Assembly (NCBI GenBank): GCA_012862575.1
Contig: BLSF01000001.1
Span: forward strand, 1 to 64,000
Direction of reading: 5' to 3'
From: Parietichytrium sp. I65-24A
Taxonomy: Eukaryota > Sar > Bigyra > Thraustochytrida > Thraustochytriidae
Length of the DNA stretch: 64,000 bases
Shown: piece after piece, positions 10,764 through 20,847 of the stretch
How positions within the stretch are numbered: position 1 is the first letter of the stretch
Layout: each line of letters begins with the position of its first letter
Position numbers and translations under genes: made by a program
The notes under the pieces: model-generated
Seen by the model: only the letters and a program-made list of their open reading frames with translations
Databases searched by the model: none
Told to the model about the DNA's origin: nothing

Positions 10764-12167
10764 ATGAGTTTGACCAAGCTGGCGCGCCCTTTGCCTGGCG
10801 CTGCAAGCCACGTATGGCTTCTGCGACGGGAGCTCCTCCGTTCGACGTGCATTGCCTCGGGGTCTCTTCTCCCAAACAGTCAGCGTCTGCGCCTTCAGCA
10901 CAGCTCAGCAAAATGCTCGCCAGCTATTGCCACGCACGCAGCGGCGGCAAGCACGTCGACGTTGGAAACAGAAGTAATCGCGAAACGCGCTCCGAAGAAT
11001 CTGCGAGGTTTGGTGAAGGTGTACTCTCAACTTGGGAAGGCAAAGTTGTCAGCGTTCGTGGTGTCATCCGCAAGCGCCGGCTTTCTATTGGCCGGGGCTC
11101 CAATCGATCCTGTTGGTCTTGTTGCTGTGACTGCGGGCGTTACGATGCAGTCATTTGGCGCAAATACGTTTAATCAAATTTACGAAGTCAGAAACGATGG
11201 CCTGATGAACCGGACCCGTGCGAGACCACTTCCTGCGAGGCGGATATCGCGCGCACACGCGGCTGCTTTTGGAATAATTAACTCGGTGGCAGGCACTGCT
11301 CTTTTACTACAAAGTTGCAACCCGGTGAGTGCTGCGCTCGGCGCAGCAAATATCGCTCTTTATGCCGGAGTTTACACCCCGATGAAGCAGTTGACAACAT
11401 GGAACACACATGTCGGCGCGGTCGTTGGAGCCCTCCCTCCTCTTATTGGCTACACAGCAGCTACGGGGAGCTTATCAGTGGAGGCAGGTATTTTAGGTGC
11501 GGGACTGTACTTATGGCAGCTGAGCCACTTTTACGCGCTGGCATGGATGCACCGTGCGGACTATATCGCCGGAGGGTATAAGATGCTTGGGTGTATGGAC
11601 GCAAGCGGTGTGCAGACTGGGAACGCAATCGTGCGAAGCTCACTTGCACTTTCAACACTCCCCCTTGCCAGCTACTCGTTAGGAATTACGGGAGTGATGT
11701 TTCCGATAGAGTCCATTCTCTTCAATGGCGCATTAGTTTGGGCAAGCTACCGATTCAAAGCAAACCCGACCATTGGCAATGCTAGGACAGTTTTTCGTGG
11801 CTCACTCATGTACCTGCCGGTTTTTATGGCGCTAATGATTTTTCATAAGAACGGGTGGAGCCAGGAAGAGCATGACAAGCTTGTAGAATCGATTCCGAAA
11901 GCTGCCGCCTCCACTTTGGCAGTTGAACAGCACAATTACAAGTCCTCAGGGGCTGATGGAGTCATCGAAGCCGCTTTGCTTCAAGCAAAGGAGAAAATGA
12001 AATCTGTATGTATCCATGAATACCTTATCAAGCCTCCGCTCTCTCGGTCTGAGAATCTTGAAGCTATTCCGGACAGCGAATCCGACCACGCGCCGTCAAC
12101 GCCTCTTTGCCCCGTCTCCCAAGCCTCAAAAGCTTATGTGGGCATCTCGTCTTCACACTCTAGGTAG
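10764..12167 (+). CDS. COX10: Protoheme IX farnesyltransferase (heme O synthase)
   Basis: 467 residues. The frame opens at a GTG 12 codons earlier, but the ATG giving MSLTKLARPLPGAAS starts a typical Arg-rich mitochondrial presequence, so that is the start used. The UbiA-family core runs from about residue 90 to 370. It has the prenyl-diphosphate motif in NQIYEVRNDGLMNRTRARPL, the WQLSHFYALAW segment, the R-DY--GG-KML loop and eight to nine hydrophobic helices. The enzyme farnesylates heme B to heme O in the inner mitochondrial membrane, the first step to heme A for cytochrome c oxidase. A hydrophilic C-terminal tail of about 90 residues is longer than usual. In the first motif the usual second aspartate region reads R-N-D-G, so a reviewer should align it. 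Confidence 0.95.
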   Translation: MSLTKLARPLPGAASHVWLLRRELLRSTCIASGSLLPNSQRLRLQHSSAKCSPAIATHAAAASTSTLETEVIAKRAPKNLRGLVKVYSQLGKAKLSAFVVSSASAGFLLAGAPIDPVGLVAVTAGVTMQSFGANTFNQIYEVRNDGLMNRTRARPLPARRISRAHAAAFGIINSVAGTALLLQSCNPVSAALGAANIALYAGVYTPMKQLTTWNTHVGAVVGALPPLIGYTAATGSLSVEAGILGAGLYLWQLSHFYALAWMHRADYIAGGYKMLGCMDASGVQTGNAIVRSSLALSTLPLASYSLGITGVMFPIESILFNGALVWASYRFKANPTIGNARTVFRGSLMYLPVFMALMIFHKNGWSQEEHDKLVESIPKAAASTLAVEQHNYKSSGADGVIEAALLQAKEKMKSVCIHEYLIKPPLSRSENLEAIPDSESDHAPSTPLCPVSQASKAYVGISSSHSR

Positions 12168-15100
12168 TTTTAAAAGCGTCGAAAAAACGTCAAAGGTCTT
12201 CCATGTTGCTCGCGTTTTCGGATATTTGAAATTGTTGAGCACAGCATCTATACTGCGAGGCTGATTATCTAATGGCACGTTGTTCCTGAGACGCAGCGAG
12301 TGAATATACATACGCGCACGCAGCGGACTTTGGACCTGACCCTCCTCTTAAAAAATGCTTCGTGCGTTTCGTGTTTGTCCCGAGCACGAATACGGTTCCC
12401 ATCTGCTTTTGAACCTCCTGCCCTTCCTCGCATCTGTTCGCTTTTCTTGTTACCACAAAACTTACTTAGTTAGCGGTTTTTTGGCACTGATCATTCAACA
12501 ATATTTGGCATCGAGACTTAGGCGCGAGAGCCTGCTTGTTCCAGCGCAAGACAGATGGAGGCTATGCTTGAGAAATGGGTGGATGGTGGAACAAGGTTCG
12601 CAAACACTGTCTTGCATGCAAACCTGTAGTGAATAGAAGCAAGCCGAAGAGGAGGCCAAAGAGATGGGGCCTCTAAAAAGGAAAAAAACAAAACGCGAGT
12701 CGCATCGCAATCAAAATAATACTTTGCAGGAGACTGCGTCGAGCTTTGAAAAGAAGTGCGGAAGTGGATTTGCAGGTCCGCCGTGGTGAAATCGTTGGCA
12801 GTACCTGACAAAGTACGCCTGGAATGGCATTTGATCGAAAATTTTCGTATCCACTCTCGTGAACTCAAATCGAAAAATCGTACTACCTCTTGAGTGGTGA
12901 GGCTCAAGTCGTATCAGGTATTGAAAGACAGAATTTATGCAATTTGGTCTACCATGTGCACCCAAATCCTTTCCCTCTAACGACGAGACGTGCTCTGACC
13001 AGTGGTCTCAACAAGTTAAACTGAAGGTTTGCAGGGCGGAGAAGATGGTGCCAACACTTGGTTGACGCTGTCTAAACTGTTCGAAACTGTAATTATCTGA
13101 ACTGCAACGTGTGAATTTTCTCGAGTGAGTTGTTAGGAAATTGAAAGCCTCAAGGAGCTCAGCTGAATCTCGCCCGAGACCCTCTCTTCGGGTCGTTCAA
13201 GCTCGAACTCATGAACAAGAAAAAAAGTTCTGCTTGAGGGATATCTTTTCAATGTTAATGTTCGAGACTCCGGCAGACACCTGGAATTTTTCGTCTCTTC
13301 CAATCTCGCCTTTCTGACTGTTGGTCATACAGGCATCTCCGTTTCATATTCCTCCGGTCCCCACTGCTTGTTTCGATCACCCGTGTTCAATTAATGTTGC
13401 AAGCTGCGTTCACTCCTATCTGCATACCACTCACCGCGCCTTGCACTCGTGGCTTTCTTGCTGAAGGATTCTTATTTTGGCTTGAAGGAAATGAGGCTGT
13501 GCGCGCGTTGCCATCTGACCTCTCTGTTCAGGTTGTGGTGAGGGCCCTTCACTCGATGCGCTGCATCCATAGAATCCATAGAAGCGTTACTTCCCAACAG
13601 TTTCGTTTCCTTGTGCACCGAGAACCCTGATGGTGTCGACTTTGACTTTGCTTTTTTTTGCTCTCTTGACCGTATGACCCTTGAATAACGAGCGTTATGC
13701 TAACTTTTGCTTTGCGCTTACCGAAGCTGGATGGATTGAGCGGACACAACAAGCGCAAGCAAGCACTCCAGCTGTGAGTTCGATCGGGTTGAGGGAGACG
13801 ATGATTGGCGGAGGGTAGTCAAGAAGGGCAAATACTGGCAAGACTCATCTTATTTCTCGGCACTTGAAAGCACAAAGAGGTATTACGTGGATGAGAATCA
13901 CGTATTTGTAAGGTTGCTGGGTTCATAATTCAGAAAATTCAGAACAGGAATTTACTGGGAAGAAAAAGGTGAAAACTCCGGTTCAAAAAGGAATACCACT
14001 TTAACACCTTTTTTTTCACGGTAAATTTCAAAAGAGAAAATCGGCATCTGAGTTGCGTTAGATCCTTCAACTCACTCCGTTAGAATCGAATTCGGCCGGG
14101 AACATGAACTTTGTCCCCAGTGTTGGCGCCTCAAAAGTAGACCTGCATGACTGAGGTGTGCACTGCATTGTTTGGAACGTCGGGGCGGCTCTGGCCATTT
14201 TCTGTACCCCGACCCTAAGCGATCATAAATTTTCACCAACGTAGTTTTGAGTCTTGTAAGCTAAGTTATATGAGTTTTAGTGTTCTCGCTGTGAGGTGAA
14301 GTGAGGTGAAACTCTCAAGTCAATAAAGAGTCGACACTCTCCTAGAGAGAGATGGCACAGAGTGAGATTTCATGTATTAACAGGTATCTATCCCTTTCAG
14401 TAGTACCTGATAATTGAACCCGTGAGCTCTTGTCCTTGATCTCAGGTGTGTTCCTGTGCGATCAATTGGCCTGTGTGTCAGGGTGACATTTTGTCAGAAA
14501 TACAAACTACCGGCTTGTAAAGCAGCAGTGATTTCGAATGATTTCTCGAGCTGCATGGCCACTGGCACCGTGGGTATAATCTGACTGTACCTGTGGCTGG
14601 TCATGTTGCGACTCGGACGAGACAATCTGGCCGGGCAGGCGGGACTCTTGGCCTGCGTCCCTGTTAATGAACTATAGTAAGCCATGCTGCCCTTGTACTC
14701 ACTGCTCATCAACGTGGGCAGACTCGGAGGGAGATTGACAGAAGGACACGAAAGGGAAGCAGCTGTTCGTGTCAGTCGTGTGTCACATGCTCTTTTTCTT
14801 GCCAGTGGCTAGTTCACTGACATCAGTGAGTACAGTACCCGTGCCGGTACGGTGCTCACTGTCAAAAACCGTGATGGAGCCTAACCCAGTGTACTTGTCC
14901 TTCGAGTCCTTTGCCATCCTTTGCCAGAATTCAGAGTCGGAAGAGCTGAAGTGGCAGAAGTGGCTGCGGACACGAACGGTAGCCCGTGTACTAGCGTTTC
15001 ATGGGAACCATAATACGCATTTATTGTCCCGTATCCAATATCCCTAGCGAGGTTAGTTGAGGGAGAAGTGTCACCTCCAAGAACAATTTGGATGAGAAAC

Positions 15101-15188
15101 TCGGAGAGCGAATCGGGAGTTCAGAGATCACATTTGCAGCAGCATCTGTGGACAAAACGCGAAGCGCGAACGGAGCAACACAAGCATC
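12168..15188. other. 3-kb gene-poor region
   Basis: No complete gene could be assembled. Protein-like open fragments without proper starts occur at 12522-12626 (+), 12634-12789 (+) and 13740-13928 (+). They could be exons of unrecognised spliced genes or decayed genes. A minus-strand GTAAGT donor lies near 12470. The end of the region holds CTCACTGTCA and CAGTGAGTAC words near 14815-14864, about 330 bp before the TPR gene. Confidence 0.4.
14815..14864. promoter_or_regulatory. Candidate shared 5'-flank element (TPR gene)
   Basis: A CACTGACATCAGTGAGTAC block and GTGCTCACTGTCA lie 325-375 bp before the TPR gene ATG. They resemble elements before other genes here. Inference from recurrence. Confidence 0.3.
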
Positions 15189-17399
15189 ATGTTGACAAGG
15201 TTGTCGAGGTCACGCAGAGTAGATCAAGACGCAAGGGCAGAAACCTCTGTGGAAGAGAAGCGATCCGAGCGACTTTTGGGACGGTCCAACACTGAAACCC
15301 AGAACACGACTGCACGGCGGAGCGGGAAAAGGCATTCTTCGGCTCTTCGGGAAAGCAGGATTCGAGAAGAGGACAACGAGGATGAGGTCAAGGTTGACGA
15401 GGACGCTGATGAGGGGCTGCCTTCCTCATTAGATAGTCCAAAATTCAGCGGCCTTTTGAAGAGAGGAACAGGTGGCTCATCATCCAATCTGTTGAATTTC
15501 GGCAGAATGACAATGTCCAGATCAAAGAGCAAGATGCGCAAAGAAGAAAAGGACCGAGCCTCTCTGGACTCCATCTCGGCAAAGGAACTGTCCTGGTCCT
15601 ACCGAGGAGTTTCGCTGGAGTCAATCTGTGAAATCGAGGATACCATCATCGCCGGGAGACAACAGGTTGTCGTGCTTTTGGAAAAGTTCGACAAATATCA
15701 TGCAGGGACTACAGCCAAGGTGCTCGGGCGCGACGAGCAAAGCCGTCGCGATGGACAAGAATCAGTTTGGGTGCAGCCCAGAGGCGAACGCAGAAGGGAC
15801 AAACGGCTACTCATTCCTCAAGCTAGCATGAGACTGAAAAGTGAGGAGGAGTGGGAGATGGAGGACATCATGGAGTACATTGTGAGCAAAAGTTTGATGG
15901 TTCAAAAATGCCAGAGTAGCTACGCGGATGCTGTGATTCGCGCTACAAACCGGAAAGCCTTGGGCGCAGAGTTCAATGGCCACTTTGTGTCCGTAGCTCG
16001 CTCAAACCTGTTCCTGAATCTTGTTCGTGCTTTAAAGCACTACTTTGCGGAGGAAGACCCAAGCAAAGTCTATTTGTGGATCGAAGTGTTCTGTATCAAC
16101 TTTAAAGGAGAGACAGGAAGAGCGGCTAACCAAGCAGTACTTCGAGAGAAACACTTACAAGCTGTGCCAAAGTTTGAGAACGTGCTCATCTTTATCGACT
16201 CTTGGTTACGCCCGCAGGCCTTAAAAAGCGTGGATTGCATATCAGAAGCGTACAGTTCGGTGCTAGGGGGCAAGTCCGTTGTCCCTTTCTACGTCCCAGA
16301 GGCAGACGAGGAGTTTATTGATGCTCTTTTGACAGATAATCACATGGGCATTCTTAAACACATTGTTGACTTTGACATCACCCCGACTGGTCGACTATCT
16401 GCAAGCCATCGGACAATAAACGGTTCGATGGGGGGCTACATGAAGCTGAACTACAGGATGATTTCCAAAATTCGAGCCTGGCTCGAAGATTCTGTCCACC
16501 GCTGCATTGCCTCTTCAGAAAGGTCTTCCAGCGACGCCGTCCAAGTAGAGCTAGTGTTGCAATGCGGGCTACTTTTGAAGGGGAATGGGCAGTACACCCC
16601 AGCCAAGCACTTACTCACCCGAGCTGTTGAGCTGTCAAGAGGCATTTTTGGCTCTGATAGTCCGAAGACAGCGTCCATTATCGATCATCTGGCTTGTCTC
16701 TATCAGGAGCAAGGAGATGAAGCGAATGCGCTTAAATGGGCTCAGGAGGCCAAAGCAATATGCGGGCAAGCACGTGCGACACTTCGCCGCCAAACGGACG
16801 ACATTGAGAACCTGTGCAAGTCGGCGCTCGAGCACACCAAAGAAGGCAACTACGATGCCGCTCTCGAGTGCTGCGAGACTGCCCTTCGAGCAGCAAATGA
16901 CTCCACCGGCGCCGCACCCGACATTAAAGCTGCAGTGCTAAACCAGCTGGGTTCAGTCATGGAGAGTATGCACAACCGCGAAGCTGCATTGTCTTCTTAT
17001 TCCGAAGCAGCTCGCATTCTGACTGCGCTAAGTGAAACAGAGAAAAAAGCAGGGCATAACAAGCTTCTCGCAAACGTTCAAGCAAAGCTCGGAGCGATCT
17101 TTCACAGCAAGGGCGAGTTTACGGAGGCCTTGATCTCTTTCAAAAGCGCTTTGGAGCTGGACATGATTGAGTACGGTCCGGTGCATGATGTCATTGCCGC
17201 GGACCTGAAAAACGTAGGGCAGGCATATGAAGCACTTGGACGCTTGGACAAAGCCGAGAAAGCTTATATTAAAGCCCTCGGATTGGTGAGTCAATTGCAT
17301 GGCTCCTCAAATCCGCAGACTATGTCATTGAAGCAGAAGATCTCAAAGGTTAAAACTGCGCAGCGTCTCATGGGCTCCACCAAAAGTCGAAGAAACTGA
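15189..17399 (+). CDS. TPR-repeat protein with a WxxVFCxN-type N-terminal domain
   Basis: 736 residues with an ATG start. The first 130 residues are charged and disordered. Residues about 200-400 form a globular domain containing YLWIEVFCINFKG near 293. It resembles the W-[ID]-x-FC-x-N motif found beside TPRs in many protist proteins and distantly in HET/TIR-like domains. Residues about 440-720 contain kinesin-light-chain-type TPRs of about 42 residues, for example YDAALECCETALRAANDS, FTEALISFKSALELDMIEYG and LDKAEKAYIKALGLVSQLHG, each pair forming a helical hairpin. No signal peptide or membrane segment. It is probably a cytosolic adaptor and the partner is unknown. It is convergent with QNG1, with about 420 bp between stops. 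Confidence 0.85.
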   Translation: MLTRLSRSRRVDQDARAETSVEEKRSERLLGRSNTETQNTTARRSGKRHSSALRESRIREEDNEDEVKVDEDADEGLPSSLDSPKFSGLLKRGTGGSSSNLLNFGRMTMSRSKSKMRKEEKDRASLDSISAKELSWSYRGVSLESICEIEDTIIAGRQQVVVLLEKFDKYHAGTTAKVLGRDEQSRRDGQESVWVQPRGERRRDKRLLIPQASMRLKSEEEWEMEDIMEYIVSKSLMVQKCQSSYADAVIRATNRKALGAEFNGHFVSVARSNLFLNLVRALKHYFAEEDPSKVYLWIEVFCINFKGETGRAANQAVLREKHLQAVPKFENVLIFIDSWLRPQALKSVDCISEAYSSVLGGKSVVPFYVPEADEEFIDALLTDNHMGILKHIVDFDITPTGRLSASHRTINGSMGGYMKLNYRMISKIRAWLEDSVHRCIASSERSSSDAVQVELVLQCGLLLKGNGQYTPAKHLLTRAVELSRGIFGSDSPKTASIIDHLACLYQEQGDEANALKWAQEAKAICGQARATLRRQTDDIENLCKSALEHTKEGNYDAALECCETALRAANDSTGAAPDIKAAVLNQLGSVMESMHNREAALSSYSEAARILTALSETEKKAGHNKLLANVQAKLGAIFHSKGEFTEALISFKSALELDMIEYGPVHDVIAADLKNVGQAYEALGRLDKAEKAYIKALGLVSQLHGSSNPQTMSLKQKISKVKTAQRLMGSTKSRRN

Positions 17400-17819
17400 A
17401 TAATATTCGTTATACACTCATCTCCCCGTTGTTGTCTCTTGTAATCTGCGAAAGGCGATATGTGCATGTTTCAACAAAAGGACAAGGGGCGCCGTTTTAC
17501 TAACTCCTGTTTGCGACAGTGATCGGTGACCGCGACTTTGAAGTTGAACACCAGGGTCAACGTACTAGAGTTTAAAAGAAAATTAAGACAATGGGAAGAA
17601 GTGTGCGAGCTTGGCAAGCACAAAATATGAACCAACTGAAGGATAAATAAGAGAATCTCATGGACGTAACGAATTACTTTTTAGATTTTAGATACTCGCT
17701 GGTCGGTAGTACGTTAGTATATGGCGTGTCAGCTCTTCTTCTACTTTTCTGCGCCACACCTTAGTTGAGATCATGGAGAGGACGTCTTTCAGTCAGAGAA
17801 TGTCGAGAAGCGGCGCGTT
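17400..17819. other. Convergent 3' spacer
   Basis: 420 bp between the stops of the TPR gene and QNG1. AATAAA-like words occur on both strands near the stops (TGAATAATA and CAATAAAAG). Nothing else was seen. Confidence 0.4.
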
Positions 17820-18872
17820 TCAATAAAAGACAGTATCTTGAGTAGCGTGCCGGGCGTAAACCCGAAATTCTGGCTCTTTGCCTAATTTTCCCCATAGAAA
17901 ATTGCCAACCTCTGATGGGAAGACATCAATCTCCTTTGCAATCAGCTCAACTGCGTGCAAAGCTTTGGCACGCAGAGCGATTTCCCGAGAGCTTCCGGAA
18001 GGGATCGCTTCGCCTTTCTCAATGCATTCAGACAACTCTTGGGAACAGCTAATACAGCCAGTTTTCCGCATCGTCGCCACAATAACGTTATCACAGTAAC
18101 AGGTGAGTTCCGGGGCGTCCTCGAAATTGAAGATCTCAATACTTGCTCGAAATCGGTGGTACAGCTCCCCTGTCACCAGCTGAGCTTTCTTGTAGAAGTA
18201 CACCACGCGACTGTCCGAGTAAGTGTGAACATCTTTGAAGCAAGTGGGAAAGGTATCCACGAGCGACTGTACTAAATGGTTCGCTCCTTGGTGCTCAGGA
18301 GCCTGCTCTAAAGTTGCCTGAATAAAGTTGCCCATGGTGTCAAAATTGCGCGCGAGAAGCTGTGACCCCAATTCATTTACGCACAAGAGAAACATCCCGG
18401 CAAGAGTCAGCAACTTTGTTCGCAGTTCGTTGGACTCCAGTTCCAACAATCCGGGGAGGAACAGGCTCGCCACCCTCTCCAGCTCAAGCTCGGCAAAGTA
18501 AGCAGCTCGCATCCGTGGATTCTCTTTCTGAATTCGAATCAACCCTTCCTTGACCGTATTCCACGCTCCGAGGCCATGAAAAGCGTGCAGCTCCTTCCTG
18601 AAACCCGATGAGAAATCTAGTGCGTGAGTTACCGCAATAAATCCAATCTCGTCCAAGTCATCACTAAAAGAGATGTGATCTTTGAAGCATGTCAGCCCTT
18701 CACTTGAGAGACTCTGTCCGGCCTTGGCGATCGCAGCTCGGTCACACTCCTTGACGAAACGAGCCACACCATCCAGACTCACCTTCACTTCCTCTGCCAC
18801 AAGGGATCTGCAGGACTCCCTCACTCTGGCAAGCGTGCCGAGCGCCGCTGTCGCCGTATTTGACTGCTCCAT
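17820..18872 (-). CDS. QNG1: Queuosine 5'-phosphate N-glycosylase/hydrolase (DUF2419)
   Basis: 350 residues from the first ATG; the frame continues upstream only from a TTG. Length matches the family (about 340). Hallmarks include DEIGFIAVTHALDFSSGFR (residues about 74-92), a GLGAWNTVKEGL segment, ADTFP-like VDTFPTCFKD, the VVYFYKKAQLV segment, and a C-terminal TCYCDNVIVATMRKTGCI followed by GSSREIALRAKALHAVELI. The enzyme frees queuine base from queuosine 5'-phosphate so that it can be re-inserted into tRNAs with GUN anticodons. Eukaryotes cannot make queuine and depend on salvage. A cytosolic location is likely. Confidence 0.93.
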   Translation of the reverse strand: MEQSNTATAALGTLARVRESCRSLVAEEVKVSLDGVARFVKECDRAAIAKAGQSLSSEGLTCFKDHISFSDDLDEIGFIAVTHALDFSSGFRKELHAFHGLGAWNTVKEGLIRIQKENPRMRAAYFAELELERVASLFLPGLLELESNELRTKLLTLAGMFLLCVNELGSQLLARNFDTMGNFIQATLEQAPEHQGANHLVQSLVDTFPTCFKDVHTYSDSRVVYFYKKAQLVTGELYHRFRASIEIFNFEDAPELTCYCDNVIVATMRKTGCISCSQELSECIEKGEAIPSGSSREIALRAKALHAVELIAKEIDVFPSEVGNFLWGKLGKEPEFRVYARHATQDTVFY

Positions 18873-19323
18873 CTCTTGGCAAGTAAACGTCACGACGAAG
18901 CCGTCTCCCAGAACAAACCCAGTGCACTCGCTTTTGCCAAAATTCAAAATCGTTCGGGGACTGCTCGGTAGCTCCAGGCGAGGGTTTCCATGTTGCCCAA
19001 ACACTCTCAAAAAATACTCAAAACATTTCAGTGCTTAGGGTTCTCAAGAGTCCTTACTAGAGACGCCACATGATTCCCGCATGCTATGCTTTCAAGTTGG
19101 CTCTCCACTTGGCAAGTGTCGGAGGGACTACAGGTGTCGACGAGACAAGAGCTGTTTCTGGGATGTTCTGCGCTAAGAGCTGTGTGCATCCTGATTGAAC
19201 GAGTGTAATTGGTGCCACTGACAGAGAGGGTAGACGACGAGTGTAAGTTTTCATCTCACCTGCATCACTCAGCCCGCGTGAATCCTATATATAAACCTTA
19301 ATCTCCAAAATTATCAGCGAGTT
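18873..19323. other. 5' flank of QNG1 and of tRNA-Gly
   Basis: 450 bp upstream of both QNG1 (-) and the plus-strand tRNA-Gly. It contains a CACTGACAGAGAG word near 19217. No coding frame. Confidence 0.4.
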
Positions 19324-19394
19324 GTCCGAGTAGTGTATGGGTACCATACCAGCCTTCCAAGCTGGTGAACCGGGTTCGAGTCCCGGCTCGGACA
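19324..19394 (+). tRNA. tRNA-Gly (anticodon UCC), copy 1
   Basis: A 71-nt cloverleaf. The acceptor stem GTCCGAG pairs with CTCGGAC, the anticodon arm CCAGC-CTTCCAA-GCTGG places TCC at the anticodon, and the T arm is CCGGG-TTCGAGT-CCCGG with discriminator A. The B box GGTTCGAGTCC is intact. Eight T residues follow immediately (19395-19402), a strong Pol III terminator. CCA is not encoded. It is identical in sequence to four minus-strand copies 25 kb away. Confidence 0.97.
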
Positions 19395-19675
19395 TTTTTT
19401 TTCTGTGGCTGTCTTTTACCATTAATGCCAGCTATGGAATGCCGGTATTCGCTGGGAGCTCCAACTCCGAGTCGACCACTGGTTGTGCCTGTTGTGTCAT
19501 GTTGTGCCAGCGCTTTCCAGGAGAGAGGGATTGACATGGACTTTGCTGACTTTGCTGACTTTGCTTTTCTACTTCCTGGTGAACAGTGGTGAGCGCGGAA
19601 GTTCTCCTCTGTCGACAGAGAGTGTGAATCCCTGCTCACTTGGGTGTGGCCGCAAGGCTATCTGTACTGCGCGAC

Positions 19676-20608
19676 ATGCCTGAGCACAAAAACAAGTCTC
19701 CGAGCTCCACCACGCAGCAGCAAGTGCGGGTGGCAGCACCGCAGGATGTGGAGGAGACGCCTACTACGTCCGCGGTGTCCTTTTCCGGAAGTGCGCTGAA
19801 AGCTCAGCTGCGCGGCGTTTTCGACTTTGACAGAGGCAGTGACGACGAGGAGGAGGAGGGCCAGAGCCGGTTTCAACTTGAGAACACCTCTGTACAACAG
19901 GACAGAAATGCGACGGATTCAAGAGCTGGAATTGGCGCACCTGCAGCTATAAAGTCACCGAGCCAGGTCGATGCTCCTGCTGGACTGGGACGGCTTGTTG
20001 CATCCGCGAAAGCTAACGCGAAAGCAGCGAAACGTCCTCGCTCAGCTGTTGAAGGCGTGTCAATTGAGCTCACATCTTGGAAAGAGACGGAGGGTTCTGA
20101 CAATGATGATGATGATGATGATTTGCATCTGAGCAAAGCCAGCTCTGTGCGAGAGCGGAAGAAGGCACCAGCAACATACAACCTGGTCGAAAGCGTACTT
20201 GGGACAGCTGAAGAGGCCAAGAAAAAGACGCGGAAGAAGAAAAAGAAGAGTGGTACCTTGCCTCCTGAAAGTCACAGTGATCAGCAGAGTCGGGAGAATA
20301 AGGAAACGACACCAGCTTCTACTCAAACTAGCCTAGCAGAACCGGCCAAAGCCAAATTACACACAATAGAGGTAACGGACGTTCACGCAGACAGCGCTGC
20401 GAACACTGAAACTGCGGGCTCGAAGAGAAAGCTTGCATTGCCAGAGTCCGCCGGAAGGGATGACAATCCTGAATCCCGCCCATTCAAGAAATACAAGAAG
20501 CAGAAGCGGCGCTCAAAGCAGAAGAACATTAAAAAGGACAATCGACCTGCTGGGTCGTGGATGAAGAATATTAATAACGGTGCAGGTGCAGGTGCTCGGA
20601 ACAACTAG
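19676..20608 (+). CDS. Lysine-rich disordered protein, probably nuclear or nucleolar
   Basis: 310 residues. The open frame starts at a TTG, and the first ATG gives MPEHKNKSPSS. Composition is strongly disordered. There are acidic runs (SDDEEEE, DNDDDDDD), several KKK-rich stretches (KKTRKKKKKS) and a C-terminal block KKQKRRSKQKNIKKDNRP near the end. Such basic blocks act as nuclear or nucleolar localisation signals and occur in ribosome-biogenesis proteins, but I cannot name the family. A short region near residues 35-50 (VSFSGSALKAQLRGVFDF) is more ordered and may be a binding motif. The gene is convergent with the Mpv17-family gene, 239 bp between stops. Confidence 0.7.
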   Translation: MPEHKNKSPSSTTQQQVRVAAPQDVEETPTTSAVSFSGSALKAQLRGVFDFDRGSDDEEEEGQSRFQLENTSVQQDRNATDSRAGIGAPAAIKSPSQVDAPAGLGRLVASAKANAKAAKRPRSAVEGVSIELTSWKETEGSDNDDDDDDLHLSKASSVRERKKAPATYNLVESVLGTAEEAKKKTRKKKKKSGTLPPESHSDQQSRENKETTPASTQTSLAEPAKAKLHTIEVTDVHADSAANTETAGSKRKLALPESAGRDDNPESRPFKKYKKQKRRSKQKNIKKDNRPAGSWMKNINNGAGAGARNN

Positions 20609-20847
20609 AAAGATAACCATCGATCCACTTTGGTGAAGTGCTCAGATGATGACGGAGGAAGCTAAATCCGACAACTCTCTTATCATGAAATTTTGTTGTC
20701 GCGCTGCAGCCGAAGGCTGAACTGTATTTTTGCCATTTTCCATTTGCCAACATGTTCAAGTTCATATTTCTGTTCAATTAGACAAAGAATAAGGAAGACA
20801 GAGTTTTTCTTCGCAAGCGCACAGCATTTGCTGCTTGACCGAGTCGT

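Noticed and set aside
12518-12907. 129-codon minus-strand frame after COX10
   Set aside because: Starts at TTG, overlaps other equally open frames and matches nothing known.
19337-19534. Open frames through the tRNA-Gly genes (MGTIPAFQAGEPGSSPGSD), also in the 44.5-45.5 kb row
   Set aside because: They are readings of the tRNA sequence itself, repeated because the tRNAs are identical.
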